A DNA stretch of 64,000 nt from Legionella quinlivanii (lineage in GTDB: Bacteria > Pseudomonadota > Gammaproteobacteria > Legionellales > Legionellaceae): contig NZ_UGOX01000001.1 of NCBI RefSeq assembly GCF_900461555.1, forward strand, positions 62,001-126,000, given 5' to 3'. This document shows, piece after piece, positions 18,032-26,985 of this stretch (position 1 is its first letter; every line of letters begins with the position of its first letter). The position numbers and the translations under genes are program-made. The notes below the pieces were generated by a model. The model did not search any database. It was not told the DNA's origin and worked only from the letters and a program-made list of their open reading frames with translations.

Positions 18032-19117
18032 CTAGTTTGCAGCAAACCACAGCACCCAGGGATTGATAGCCGCGCGGCCCACGACAATCGCCACCAGAAT
18101 TACCAGAACTGCATAGCGATCAGCAAAGTAAAGCCAGTGTTGTTTCGCGGAAATAAAGGGCGAGCGGCCTGACACCCATCGGGATACGGCAATGCTCACT
18201 GGAATATAAAGCAGGATTAACAATTCATTAAAGATTCTCGCTTCCATGAAATGCCCGACTAATAGAAGTCCGATAAAGTAAATTAAGGCCACATAGCGGA
18301 TTGGCTGGTATTGCGGTGGGATATAATCATGAAAACCAAACCAGAATAAGGGTAGTCCGCAAAGGCAGTAAATAAAAAATAATAAGTTATTATCTTCCAG
18401 CAGCCAGAGCAGATTGGCTTCAAAATGCGTATGACTGGTATCACGAAAATAAAATTCACTATAAGTACCTGGCAGCTTATAAGTCAGCAATACTATTAGC
18501 AGTCGTGCTAATAGGTAAGTGATTAAAGCCAGTCCGAATATCGCCTGAACTTTTTTTAACTGTTGCCAGTGCAGTGCCGGTATTAAGAGAACCAGAAGGA
18601 TGCTGCTTTCGCGATTAAAAGTGGCGATGAAAATCAAGGGGACCAACCAGCGCCACTGTTCTTTTACACAGAATAAAAAGCCCATTGTCATGAAAAATAA
18701 GGAGGCGCTGTCGGCAGGATAAAAAAACGAGGCTTCGCCGTCGATGGTAAAGCGGTAATTTATAATGGACATTAAGGGAAGCAGCAGAAGAAAAAACCAG
18801 CTTAACAGCCGAGCTTCATCAATCGAAAATTCGGTTCTCAGCAAATGAAAGAGCGCAATAAAAAAAGAGCTGACAAATAGAAGCTCCAGCAGAAAGAAGA
18901 GTTGATCGGTACCGATGGGTAAAATATAACTGAGTCCTCGGGCCAGCGCGGGTACCAGCATTCTCTGACCAAAAGGGAGTCTGGCCGTAAAATTGATCAT
19001 TTCATCAAGGGTCGCTCCATCATAGACACCGGTTAATTTGACATGCATAAAGGCGTAACCGAAGATAAGGGCAATGCTGATGAAACGTAATTTATAGCGG
19101 AAAAGATCCCTGTTCAT
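18032..19117 (-). CDS. Multispan membrane protein, paralogue of the protein at 21.1-22.3 kb
   Basis: 361 residues with about nine hydrophobic helices and no family I can name. It shares ordered blocks with the gene at 21119-22324: RLPFGQRMLVPALA, NYRF/NYRI, FYPADSASLFFMTMGF, FNRESSILLVLLIPALHW, DYIPPQ..PIR, and a final NRYAV/DRYAV helix. The conserved polar motifs within membrane segments (PADSASLFF, FNRESS) suggest a transport or enzymatic role, possibly a glycosyltransferase-like or polymerase-like membrane enzyme, but that is speculative. It is divergent from tatC. Start ATG at 19117 follows TTGGAATT. Confidence 0.75.
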   Translation of the reverse strand: MNRDLFRYKLRFISIALIFGYAFMHVKLTGVYDGATLDEMINFTARLPFGQRMLVPALARGLSYILPIGTDQLFFLLELLFVSSFFIALFHLLRTEFSIDEARLLSWFFLLLLPLMSIINYRFTIDGEASFFYPADSASLFFMTMGFLFCVKEQWRWLVPLIFIATFNRESSILLVLLIPALHWQQLKKVQAIFGLALITYLLARLLIVLLTYKLPGTYSEFYFRDTSHTHFEANLLWLLEDNNLLFFIYCLCGLPLFWFGFHDYIPPQYQPIRYVALIYFIGLLLVGHFMEARIFNELLILLYIPVSIAVSRWVSGRSPFISAKQHWLYFADRYAVLVILVAIVVGRAAINPWVLWFAAN

Positions 19118-19219
19118 AATTCCAATAATTCAAACCACCGGATTGACCAGACTAACCGAGATCGATATAAATGAATAGTCTTTAAACGCATCTCAGTGAT
19201 CAGCCATTTGGAATTAATT

Positions 19220-19945
19220 ATGTTAGAGCACCTAATTGAACTTAGAAAACGTATGATCAGGGTGCTGATTTTTTTTGCTATCCTCTTTGCCAGTTATTTT
19301 TATTTCGCCAGGGATTTATTTCACTGGGTGGTTTCTCCTCTTTTAAATGCCTTGCCTGCCGCTCAAGGAAACCTGATTGCCACACAGGTTACCGCCCCAG
19401 TGTTGACGCCAATCGCTCTGGCAAGCAATCTCGCCTTCCTCTCGGCAACGCCGTTTTTTTTATTCCAGCTCTGGTGTTTTGTGGCGCCCGGGCTGTATCG
19501 TAATGAGCGAAAAAAAATAAAGGGAGCGATTCTTGGCAGCTTAGGCCTTTTTTTTCTGGGGATTGCTTTTTGTTTTTATGGGGTTTTGCCTTTTATGTTT
19601 CAATTCTTTATTCAGGCAGTGCCTGATGGGGTCAAAATGATGCCTGATATCAGCAATGCCCTGGATTTTATTACCCGCATGCTAATCATTTTCGGCATCT
19701 GCTTTCAGGTCCCCTTAATCTGCTTTGTACTCGTTCAGCTGGGATGGCTTGAAATCCGGCATTTAACCCTGGTACGCCCCTACATTATCGTGCTGGCCTT
19801 TACTGTCGGTATGCTGCTGACACCGCCTGACGTTTTATCACAGATATTGCTGGCAGTGCCTTTATGCCTCTTATACGAATTGGGCATTTTACTGTGCCGG
19901 TGGAAGAAACCTACTCTGAATCAAGGCGTTAAAGCCTTAAGTTGA
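19220..19945 (+). CDS. tatC: Sec-independent translocase subunit TatC
   Basis: 241-residue inner-membrane core of the twin-arginine translocation system, which recognises the RR signal peptide of folded cofactor proteins. I start at the ATG at 19220 (MLEHLIELRKRM), which gives the canonical TatC N-terminus and has TTGGA upstream; the in-frame GTG at 19196 lacks a ribosome site. Six membrane helices are visible, with FLFQLWCFVAPGLYRNERK and FGICFQVPL as family-typical blocks. No tatA or tatB gene is nearby; separate tatAB and tatC loci are known in Legionella. The stop overlaps the convergent RES toxin gene by 9 nt. Confidence 0.95.
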   Translation: MLEHLIELRKRMIRVLIFFAILFASYFYFARDLFHWVVSPLLNALPAAQGNLIATQVTAPVLTPIALASNLAFLSATPFFLFQLWCFVAPGLYRNERKKIKGAILGSLGLFFLGIAFCFYGVLPFMFQFFIQAVPDGVKMMPDISNALDFITRMLIIFGICFQVPLICFVLVQLGWLEIRHLTLVRPYIIVLAFTVGMLLTPPDVLSQILLAVPLCLLYELGILLCRWKKPTLNQGVKALS

Positions 19946-20695
19946 TGGTGAAGGGAATTTTCCGTTAATCCAGAAATAGTCCTGAGTAAACATTGTGAGT
20001 TGACTATCTTTATCTCGTTTGGATAGGAAGCTCACTTCGTTAACGCTGGTATGGCATAACCAACCTGTTAAATTGGAGGGGCTGTCTGCATGAAAAGCCT
20101 TAGGTGAAAAGAGAGCAATATTTTTTCCTTTCTCTTTATCTCTGGCCGAAATATATCGGAAAGCTTCTACTCCGTCTTGCCTCATATTAAAACCCAATAG
20201 CTGTGTCTCTGCATAAGAAGTTGGAGAGGTTAAAATGGATTCAAATTCAGTAAAGGGCGGCTGATCTAAAAAGACTCCCAATTTGCTTTTAATAGACACG
20301 GAAAAGGAAGAGAATTCGCTTGAAATAGAGGTACGAAAGGGAACTTCCGGGCCTAGCATATAAACAAAACGGTAATAAGCAACTTCCGCTAGTGCCGTGT
20401 AAAGATTTAATGATCCGTAAAAGAGACTTTGCTCAAAAGTAGATCCGAATCGGGAACCATATTTAAGCGGAGGATAACGGAATGCTGTTTTTAGCAGATA
20501 GTCCAGAGAATCGGTATTATCGGGAAAAAGCGGTTTAGTATGCTCAAGTAACTCTTCCAAAACACATTGCTCATGTAAATTGTTTACCAGATTCAAGGTG
20601 GCTGCTTTTTCCTGTGATTCTACAAAACGAAATATGGACGCCAAGATGGGTTTAATCTCATTTTTACCTTTAGCTTGCAGCCAAATATCGACCAT
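19937..20695 (-). CDS. RES-domain toxin
   Basis: 252-residue RES-family toxin, a group known to deplete NAD+. The three hallmark residues are visible: Arg in IFRFVES (about residue 23), Glu in LYTALAEVAYYR (about 120) and Ser in FRYISARDKEKG (about 205). GSRFGS and LFYGSLN are typical of the NAD-binding core. It overlaps its antitoxin stop by one base (TAATG), the usual order for RES-Xre pairs. Its 3' end overlaps tatC convergently. The pair sits between two paralogous membrane-protein genes, suggesting insertion as a unit. Confidence 0.85.
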   Translation of the reverse strand: MVDIWLQAKGKNEIKPILASIFRFVESQEKAATLNLVNNLHEQCVLEELLEHTKPLFPDNTDSLDYLLKTAFRYPPLKYGSRFGSTFEQSLFYGSLNLYTALAEVAYYRFVYMLGPEVPFRTSISSEFSSFSVSIKSKLGVFLDQPPFTEFESILTSPTSYAETQLLGFNMRQDGVEAFRYISARDKEKGKNIALFSPKAFHADSPSNLTGWLCHTSVNEVSFLSKRDKDSQLTMFTQDYFWINGKFPSPST

Positions 20696-21060
20696 TATAT
20701 TTTTCCTCTGATGGCATCCAGATAATTCACTACTCTGGATAGTCCTGTTACAGTCTTCATAGCCTCCAAAGGAATATCCTGAATATGAAGGTTATTTGTC
20801 CTTAACCAGTGGTTAATTGCCTCTTTATTCCCGCCGTTTAAAGCAAACAAAGAACGGTAAACTCGAATTAATAATAAAGAAAGCTCACCTTCTTTACTTT
20901 TTGGGTCAATTCCCCCTTTCTTTAGGATTCGATTGACTGTATTACGATGGCGGCCCAGGATTTTGCCCAATTCCTCGTCAGTTAATCCCAGTTGCTCCTT
21001 TAAATTAGTGAGAGCCACTGCCAGGACATAATTTTCATTAGGCTTGGATTTAATGTTCAT
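20695..21060 (-). CDS. Xre/MbcA/ParS-type antitoxin of the RES pair
   Basis: 121 residues from the ATG at 21060 (MNIKSKPNENYV), which is preceded by AGGAGGT at perfect spacing; longer upstream frames would run through the operator. Residues about 10-60 hold a helix-turn-helix (LTDEELGKILGRHRNTVNRIL). The C-terminal half (LFALNGGNKEAINHWLRT, LEAMKTVTGLSRVVNYLD) is the DUF2384/MbcA-ParS toxin-binding domain. It should neutralise the RES toxin by covering its active site and repress its own promoter. Confidence 0.85.
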   Translation of the reverse strand: MNIKSKPNENYVLAVALTNLKEQLGLTDEELGKILGRHRNTVNRILKKGGIDPKSKEGELSLLLIRVYRSLFALNGGNKEAINHWLRTNNLHIQDIPLEAMKTVTGLSRVVNYLDAIRGKI

Positions 21061-21074
21061 AAGACCTCCTTTTA

Positions 21075-21118
21075 GCACCATATGGGATATTATAGCATTC
21101 TTTGCACCATTTGGTGCA
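21075..21118 (-). promoter_or_regulatory. Promoter and operator of the RES-Xre operon
   Basis: Read on the minus strand, TATAAT (21089-21094) lies 29-34 nt upstream of the antitoxin ATG. The palindrome TGCACCA-TT-TGGTGCA (21103-21118) overlaps the -35 position. A second, imperfect copy, GCACCATATGG, lies at 21075-21085 just downstream of the -10. Paired operator sites around the promoter fit autorepression by the antitoxin. Confidence 0.65.
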
Positions 21119-22324
21119 TTATTTATAATATTGATCATACCAGTCTTCATTCATTGCCCTATGGTTCTTGCTTCCTGACAGGTTGGCGACTCTGATTACC
21201 AAAGGCTCAAGCACTGGATGAGCCAGGGTAGTGGCTAATAAAATGAGCGAGACAGCATAACGATTGAGGAGGAAGAGTCCGGCAGAGCAATAAGGCGTTT
21301 CATAAACGGGCTTATTTTGAATCCAGCGATTAACTGCAGTGCAGACCGGTAAATAAAGAAGAACGACAATTTCATGAAAGATGCGAACTTCAGAGAAATT
21401 GCCAATGAGCTGTAAGCCAAGGAAATAGAAGAGTGCTATGAATCGAATGGGTCTTAACTGCGGAGGGATATAATCAATAAAAGCAAACCACAGTATAGGC
21501 AACCCCATAAAACAAAAATTAATCAGAAAAATAGCCAGTTGCCGGAATAGCCAGTTGAAATTGGTTTCAAAATAGGTGTGGCCAAAAAACTGATCATACC
21601 ATTCGGTGAGCGGGCCAGGCGAATTCCTGGTTAAATGAAGAATGATCAGCCGCGCCAGAATATAGAGCAGCATTGCAGCAATCATAGGCTTGACTATTTG
21701 TTTTCTGTCGCTCCAATGCAGCGCCGGGATTAACAACACCAGTAAAATACTGCTTTCTCGATTAAATGTGGCAAGAAATATCCAGGGCAGGAGCAGCGTC
21801 CAGCGTTTTTGTAAACACAGCAGAAACCCCATGCTTATAAAAAAAAGGGAGGCTGAGTCTGAGGGGTAATAAAAAGTCGCCGGGCCGCCAAACATTATGC
21901 GGTAATTAACCACTGACAACAGCGGTAATAACAACAGAAACAGCCAGGAGCAAACGAGGCTTGCCCGCAAAGAAAGCTGCCGCTGAAGTAATGCCTGTAA
22001 ACTAAAAAAAAAGGCGGCTGTAAACAGAAATTCCAACAGAAAGAAAAGAGAGCCCGGAGAAAAAGGCAGAAAAGAGGATAAAAGTTTCGCCATTGCAGGA
22101 ACAAGCAGGCGTTGGGCAAACGGCATGCGAGTGCAAAAATCAAGCATTTGTTCCAGTGTAACCTTTATGTAGATTACCGTGAGCCGGGTATGAAGAAACG
22201 TATAGGCAAGCAGCAATACAAAACTGATAAACCGGGTTTTATAAAGAAACAGATCCGAATTAATGCTCTGCGGGCTAGTCCTGGCCGACATTCTAATATG
22301 CAAAATATTACTATTGACCGCCAT
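21119..22324 (-). CDS. Multispan membrane protein, paralogue of the protein at 18.0-19.1 kb
   Basis: About 401 residues from the ATG at 22324; the frame continues to a TTG at 22351, and alignment with the paralogue would even allow a later start near NSDLFLYK, so the N-terminus is uncertain. Around nine hydrophobic helices. Blocks shared with the 18.0-19.1 kb protein include RMPFAQRLLVPAMA, YYPSDSASLFFISMGF, FNRESSILLVLLIPALHW and DYIPPQLRPIRF. The C-terminal tail (SGSKNHRAMNEDWYDQYYK) is absent from the paralogue and ends at the edge of the antitoxin operator. Function unknown. Confidence 0.72.
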   Translation of the reverse strand: MAVNSNILHIRMSARTSPQSINSDLFLYKTRFISFVLLLAYTFLHTRLTVIYIKVTLEQMLDFCTRMPFAQRLLVPAMAKLLSSFLPFSPGSLFFLLEFLFTAAFFFSLQALLQRQLSLRASLVCSWLFLLLLPLLSVVNYRIMFGGPATFYYPSDSASLFFISMGFLLCLQKRWTLLLPWIFLATFNRESSILLVLLIPALHWSDRKQIVKPMIAAMLLYILARLIILHLTRNSPGPLTEWYDQFFGHTYFETNFNWLFRQLAIFLINFCFMGLPILWFAFIDYIPPQLRPIRFIALFYFLGLQLIGNFSEVRIFHEIVVLLYLPVCTAVNRWIQNKPVYETPYCSAGLFLLNRYAVSLILLATTLAHPVLEPLVIRVANLSGSKNHRAMNEDWYDQYYK

Positions 22325-22414
22325 TTTGAGCCTGAATCCAGGGAATAGCAAGCTTAAGCTTTATGGAAATTGACCGATACTAGTAATGTAATGCAAAACA
22401 GAAGAGGAGGGCCT

Positions 22415-22726
22415 ATGACTAAAGAAGCCAAATTTAATATCGGCGATTGCGTCAGGCATCAGAAGCACGGCTACCGTGCCGTCATTGTTGATATCGATCC
22501 TTTGTTCCAGGCATCCGGGCGCTATAACCCGCAGGCCAGTAAACGTGAGTTTGCTGCAAGAAGCCCCTGGTATCGACTGCTGGTTGATGAAAGCAGCCAG
22601 ATCACTTATGTTGAGGAATGTCATTTAATCCTGGACAGGAATACAGAGCAAATTGATAACCCCAAATTACCGGAGTATTTAATTGCGGGTAAAGAAGGGT
22701 ATAGGAGCTGTACTAAAAAACATTAA
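22415..22726 (+). CDS. hspQ: Heat shock protein HspQ
   Basis: 103 residues from the ATG at 22415, which follows GAGGAGGG; an upstream in-frame codon at 22370 is discarded. The YccV-like fold is recognisable from FNIGDCVRHQKHGYRAVIVDIDP, SPWYRLLVD and the conserved YVEECHL block. HspQ is a specificity-enhancing factor for the Lon protease and was first described as binding hemimethylated DNA. The protein ends before a large inverted-repeat element. Confidence 0.88.
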   Translation: MTKEAKFNIGDCVRHQKHGYRAVIVDIDPLFQASGRYNPQASKREFAARSPWYRLLVDESSQITYVEECHLILDRNTEQIDNPKLPEYLIAGKEGYRSCTKKH

Positions 22727-22826
22727 CTTATCTCTGCCAGGTTTTTTAAGATGAGTGCTGCTCTGCCTAAGGTCTTAAATTACAGAGCAATTCCTTCCGC
22801 TTCCTACGTGCCTGGGCTTGTGCCCC

Positions 22827-23074
22827 ATAGCCGTCAGGCTAAGAATATCTGATCCCCTCTCCACCGCGCGCAGCGGGGGAGAGGGTTAGGGAGAGGGGGC
22901 TATAAACAAGGTCGCGTAGCGATTCATTAATCATATTTCTGTGATTATGATTTATTGCCACAACAAAATGGAATCACTAACGTGATAAATTTATTAACCC
23001 CCCTCACCCTACCCTCTCCCCCACGCTGCGCGCGGTGGAGAGGGGATAACATTACTTCTTAGCCTGGCAGCTAT
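22827..23074. repeat. 248-bp inverted-repeat (MITE-like) element
   Basis: The ~420-nt gap between hspQ and the GGDEF gene is mostly one large inverted repeat. The left arm runs from ATAGCCGTCAGGCTAAGAA (22827) through CCCCTCTCCACCGCGCGCAG to GGGAGAGGGGG near 22899. The right arm carries the reverse complement from about 22998 to CTAT at 23074. Arms are about 75 nt with a few mismatches, separated by about 100 nt of AT-rich sequence. It has no coding capacity. The CCCTCTCCC core recurs at 34306-34385. Confidence 0.7.
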
Positions 23075-23147
23075 ACAATTACCCTGCGGTAATTTGAGAG
23101 CTATAATAAAAAAACAAAGTTACATAGGCTATAAGGATAGATACTCT

Positions 23148-25322
23148 GTGAAAGGAAAACCCGTTTCGTCTTTCTTACATAATCTGCAATTAAGCAGAGG
23201 TATACTTAATTTTGTCTTTATTGCTGCATTAATCTGCCTCTTGATAATTAATGTCTATTCCTATTATCAGCTTAGGGCTTTAGTCAAAGCCAATCACTGG
23301 GTTATCCACACCTATCAGGTGATTCAAAGTATCGACTCCTCTTTATATAGCGTGGTCGATATCGAATCTCGGCAGCGAGCGTATTTACTTCGAGGTAATG
23401 AGCAGTTTCTGGCGGATGTTGAGCCTATTAAAAAGCAATTAACCGCCGATATTGAGCAACTTGTCATATTGACTAAGGATAATCCAGGACAAAAATTGCG
23501 TGTACAGCGTTTTGTTGATTCCGTCAATAAACGCATGGAATTATTAAGCCGTATTTTGCAATTTAAATTAAGTAATAAACTGGATACGCTAGAAGGCCTT
23601 GAGCAATTGAACTTAAGTCAGAATTTGTCGAATCGGGTAAAGGATTTGGGCCAGGAGATTAAATCAGTTGAAATGGTTTTGCTGACTGAGCGAAATAATT
23701 CTGCAATAAGTCAATCAAAAGTGTTTAGCTCTATTCTAATTGTCGGCGGTACTATCAGTATTTTATTTCTGATTATCGCCTTTGCGTTGGCGAATCTGGA
23801 ACTCCTGACCCGTAGACGCGCAGAACAGCATAACTTCAATACGCAGACTCGCCTGCGAAAAATTATTGAAAGTGCAAGCGATATGATTGCTGCCCTGGAT
23901 AAAAATCTGCAATTCATCATTTTTAATGAAGCCTATCAGCAGGAATTCAAGCAGCTTTTCGGAAAAAACCTGACCCTGGGAATGTCCATCGATGAAGCTT
24001 TCGAGGGTATTGCCGATGAAAAACGTGCAATATCGGCTCAATGGAAGGATTCTTTACAAAACCATGAGAAACTGCTTCGTGCCGAACTTAAGGTGAAGGA
24101 CGATAAATATACTTATGAGATGTCATCCAGTCTAATTCAAAACGATAATAATGAGGTCAACGGAGTCGTTCACAGCGTGCGAAACATCACCCAGCGCATT
24201 AAAGAACATACCGAACTACAACTGTCTTATGAGAAATTAACTGCTGGAATGCTGGAGTTGCAAAATAAGAACATAGAAATCACCTTGCTGGTGGAAATGA
24301 GTGACATCATGCTGGCCTGCAGTACACTGGAGGAGCTTAGCGCGGTTATGTCAAAATACTCGCAGCGTTTGTTATCGTTTGTCAATGGCGGTTATCTGTT
24401 TATTATGCACCCTTCTAAAAACTACCTCGAGAAAGCATCCAGTTGGGGAGAGCCGCATGATCAGGATCAAACCTTTGTTCCCGACCAATGCTGGGCGATT
24501 CGTCTTGGTCGTATTCACCAGGTGAATGACCCAGAGAAAGAACTGGTTTGTTCTCATATTCAGCTAAAAGAGCATGGTGACCGGGGATTGCTCTGTGTAC
24601 CACTGATGGCTCAAAACGACATCTATGGTTTACTCTATATGGAAGCAAAGACAGATACTCCTTTGTTAATTGATGAAAACAAACGCTTGCTGATTACTGC
24701 CTTTGCTGAGTTAACCGCATTAGCCCTGGCTAATGTTCGCCTGCGCGAAAACCTTCGTCATCAGTCCATCCGCGATCCTTTGACGGGTTTATACAATCGC
24801 CGTTATTTAGAAGATTTCATGTTCAAGCAACTGCATCAGGCACAGCGCTCCAACTCGCCTTTTGCGATCTTGATGATCGATTTGGATCATTTTAAGAAGA
24901 TTAACGACACTTACGGCCATGAAGCGGGAGATGTCGTTTTAAAAGAGTTTGGACACATCTTGCAGGAAAATATCCGCTTGGGAGATATCGCGGCCCGGTA
25001 TGGTGGAGAAGAGTTTATTGTGATGTTTTACGATATTCACTTGGATGATGCAAAAATGCGTGCTGAAGCGATAAGAGCGGCTATTAATAAAACCCCGCTT
25101 AAATACGGAGCTCAGCAAATAGGGCAGGTGACCGCGTCAATTGGGCTTTCAATGTATCCTAAAGATGGAAAAACCACAGCGGATTTAATTGAGGCAGCGG
25201 ATAAAGCGCTTTACAGCGCGAAAAACAATGGCAGGAATCAGGTGGTTGTCTTTGGTAAAAGCGAGAACGGCAAATTGCCGCGTTCGGTAGCAGAACCGAA
25301 GCAAATAGCTTCAAAACATTAA
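23148..25322 (+). CDS. CHASE3-PAS-GAF-GGDEF diguanylate cyclase
   Basis: Membrane sensor that should make cyclic di-GMP. I start at GTG 23148, which has AAGGAT 9 nt upstream, rather than TTG 23094. Order from this start: membrane helix at about 20-42, CHASE3 sensor (IESRQRAYLLRG) to about 190, second helix at about 195-225, PAS (about 240-355), GAF (about 385-540) and GGDEF at the C-terminus. The GGDEF domain has DPLTGLYNRR, DLDHFKKIND, an intact RLGD inhibitory site and catalytic RYGGEEF, so it should be active and product-inhibited. No EAL domain. A strong hairpin terminator follows. Confidence 0.92.
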   Translation: MKGKPVSSFLHNLQLSRGILNFVFIAALICLLIINVYSYYQLRALVKANHWVIHTYQVIQSIDSSLYSVVDIESRQRAYLLRGNEQFLADVEPIKKQLTADIEQLVILTKDNPGQKLRVQRFVDSVNKRMELLSRILQFKLSNKLDTLEGLEQLNLSQNLSNRVKDLGQEIKSVEMVLLTERNNSAISQSKVFSSILIVGGTISILFLIIAFALANLELLTRRRAEQHNFNTQTRLRKIIESASDMIAALDKNLQFIIFNEAYQQEFKQLFGKNLTLGMSIDEAFEGIADEKRAISAQWKDSLQNHEKLLRAELKVKDDKYTYEMSSSLIQNDNNEVNGVVHSVRNITQRIKEHTELQLSYEKLTAGMLELQNKNIEITLLVEMSDIMLACSTLEELSAVMSKYSQRLLSFVNGGYLFIMHPSKNYLEKASSWGEPHDQDQTFVPDQCWAIRLGRIHQVNDPEKELVCSHIQLKEHGDRGLLCVPLMAQNDIYGLLYMEAKTDTPLLIDENKRLLITAFAELTALALANVRLRENLRHQSIRDPLTGLYNRRYLEDFMFKQLHQAQRSNSPFAILMIDLDHFKKINDTYGHEAGDVVLKEFGHILQENIRLGDIAARYGGEEFIVMFYDIHLDDAKMRAEAIRAAINKTPLKYGAQQIGQVTASIGLSMYPKDGKTTADLIEAADKALYSAKNNGRNQVVVFGKSENGKLPRSVAEPKQIASKH

Positions 25323-25325
25323 TTA

Positions 25326-25360
25326 AAAATCCTCTCTCCCCTCAGGGGAGAGGGGATTTT
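25326..25360. terminator. Bidirectional rho-independent terminator
   Basis: Sixteen-base arms (25326-25341 and 25345-25360) with a single mismatch and a TCA loop, ending in TTTT. It follows the GGDEF stop by 3 nt and can also serve the convergent thyA gene because the other arm begins AAAA. Its core CTCTCCCC resembles the genomic repeat cores at 22.8 and 34.3 kb. Confidence 0.8.
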
Positions 25361-25404
25361 CTCTTAAGTTAATGCCAACACGTGCCTGTGCGGAGTGACA
25401 CCGC

Positions 25405-26199
25405 CTATACCGCAATCGGCGCTTTAATCAGCGGGTGGAACTGATAGTTCACAATTTCAAAATCCTCAAAACGATATTCAAACAAAGAGTCCGGTTTGCG
25501 CTTGATTTCCAATTGTGGTAAAGGATAAGGCGTTCTTTGTAATTGCGTTTGTGCCTGCTCCAAATGATTGAGATAAAGATGGCAGTCACCGCCGGTCCAG
25601 ATAAATTCGCCAGGCAGAAGCCCGGTCTGCTGCGCCACCATATGAGTTAAGAGAGCGTAGGAGGCGATATTGAAAGGGACGCCTAAAAACACGTCAGCCG
25701 AGCGCTGGTAAAGCTGACAGGATAGATGGCCATTCGCCACATAAAACTGAAAGAGTGCATGACAGGGCATCAATGCCATTTTATCAAGCTCGCCCACATT
25801 CCAGGCACTGACCAGTAACCGTCTGGAGTCCGGGTTGCTTTGAATTTGCTGAAGAACTTCACTGAGCTGATCAATCGTTTCACCATTGGCAGAAGGCCAG
25901 CTTCGCCATTGGCGGCCATAAACAGGCCCCAGATCGCCATTACTGTCAGCCCATTCATCCCAGATGCTCACGCCATTTTTATTAAGATAGGCGATATTGG
26001 TGTCGCCTTTCAGAAACCACAGTAACTCGTGAATAATGCTGCGGGTATGCAGTTTTTTAGTGGTGACCAAAGGAAAGCCCTGGCGCAGATCAAAGCGCAT
26101 CTGATACCCAAATACCGATAAAGTGCCGGTGCCGGTACGATCAGTTTTTTCGGTGCCGTTTTTTAAAATATGTTCTAATAGATTCAAATAGGTTTGCAT
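25405..26199 (-). CDS. thyA: Thymidylate synthase
   Basis: 264 residues from the ATG at 26199 ([12 protein letters not shown]), the normal length. It converts dUMP to dTMP using methylene-tetrahydrofolate. Motifs visible: [19 protein letters not shown], active-site Cys in [30 protein letters not shown]. The start codon lies inside the end of lgt (16-nt overlap), with GGTGGG upstream. It is the last gene of the rppH-ptsP-tauE-lgt-thyA run, an order close to that in Escherichia coli. Confidence 0.97.
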   Translation of the reverse strand: MQTYLNLLEHILKNGTEKTDRTGTGTLSVFGYQMRFDLRQGFPLVTTKKLHTRSIIHELLWFLKGDTNIAYLNKNGVSIWDEWADSNGDLGPVYGRQWRSWPSANGETIDQLSEVLQQIQSNPDSRRLLVSAWNVGELDKMALMPCHALFQFYVANGHLSCQLYQRSADVFLGVPFNIASYALLTHMVAQQTGLLPGEFIWTGGDCHLYLNHLEQAQTQLQRTPYPLPQLEIKRKPDSLFEYRFEDFEIVNYQFHPLIKAPIAV

Positions 26200-26966
26200 T
26201 GTTTTACCCACCATAACCATAATCCGGCTAACAACATGGGAATGGACAATAGCTGTCCCATGGTTAGCGAATCAAATGCCAAATAACCAAGTTGTATATC
26301 TGGTTCGCGGAAAAATTCCGCAAAAATACGACAAAGTGAATATCCGATTAAAAATATCGCGGATACACAGCCTGCCGGACGTTTTTTAGCTGCATATAAC
26401 CAGACTACAATGAAAAGTACAATACCCTCTAGCCCAAGCTCATAAAGCTGGGATGGATGACGCGGCTGGCCATCGCTTCCCGGGAAAATCATTGCCCAGG
26501 GCACATCAGTTACCCGTCCCCATAATTCACCATTGATAAAATTCCCGGCGCGCCCCGCGGCAAGACCTAATGGCACAAGCGGGGCAATGAAGTCGGCAAC
26601 CTCGAGAAAAGGTTTTTTACTGCGGCGTGCAAATAACCATAAAGCCACAGCCACTCCAATCAATCCGCCATGAAACGACATTCCACCTTCCCAGAGCTTG
26701 AACAAAGCCCAGGGGGTACTTAATAGCTGATGCGTGTTATAAAAAAGCATATAGCCTACACGACCGCCAATAATAACGCCAAGCGCTGCGTAAAAAATTA
26801 AATCGCTTACCTGCTCATTACTCCAGTCCAGGCGATAGAGCTTAACGCGCAAGCGGGCAAGAGCCCAGGCCATAAAGAATCCAAGCAAATACATTAAACC
26901 ATACCAATGAACCTTCACTGGACCCAGCGTAAACGCAACAGGATTAATAACGGGATAAGTCAGCAT
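26184..26966 (-). CDS. lgt: Prolipoprotein diacylglyceryl transferase
   Basis: 260 residues from ATG 26966 ([12 protein letters not shown]), with TGAGGA upstream; the longer frame to 26993 is rejected. Inner-membrane enzyme that moves diacylglycerol from phosphatidylglycerol to the Cys of lipoprotein precursors, the first step of lipoprotein maturation. Seven helices are visible, and the signature [14 protein letters not shown] is exact. HGGLIG supplies the conserved His. Its 3' end overlaps thyA. Confidence 0.96.
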   Translation of the reverse strand: MLTYPVINPVAFTLGPVKVHWYGLMYLLGFFMAWALARLRVKLYRLDWSNEQVSDLIFYAALGVIIGGRVGYMLFYNTHQLLSTPWALFKLWEGGMSFHGGLIGVAVALWLFARRSKKPFLEVADFIAPLVPLGLAAGRAGNFINGELWGRVTDVPWAMIFPGSDGQPRHPSQLYELGLEGIVLFIVVWLYAAKKRPAGCVSAIFLIGYSLCRIFAEFFREPDIQLGYLAFDSLTMGQLLSIPMLLAGLWLWWVKQCKPI

Positions 26967-26985
26967 GTTTTCCTCAATTATAGGT

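Noticed and set aside
22850-23050. CRISPR-like repeat
   Set aside because: It is an inverted pair of arms with one spacer, not direct repeats at regular intervals.
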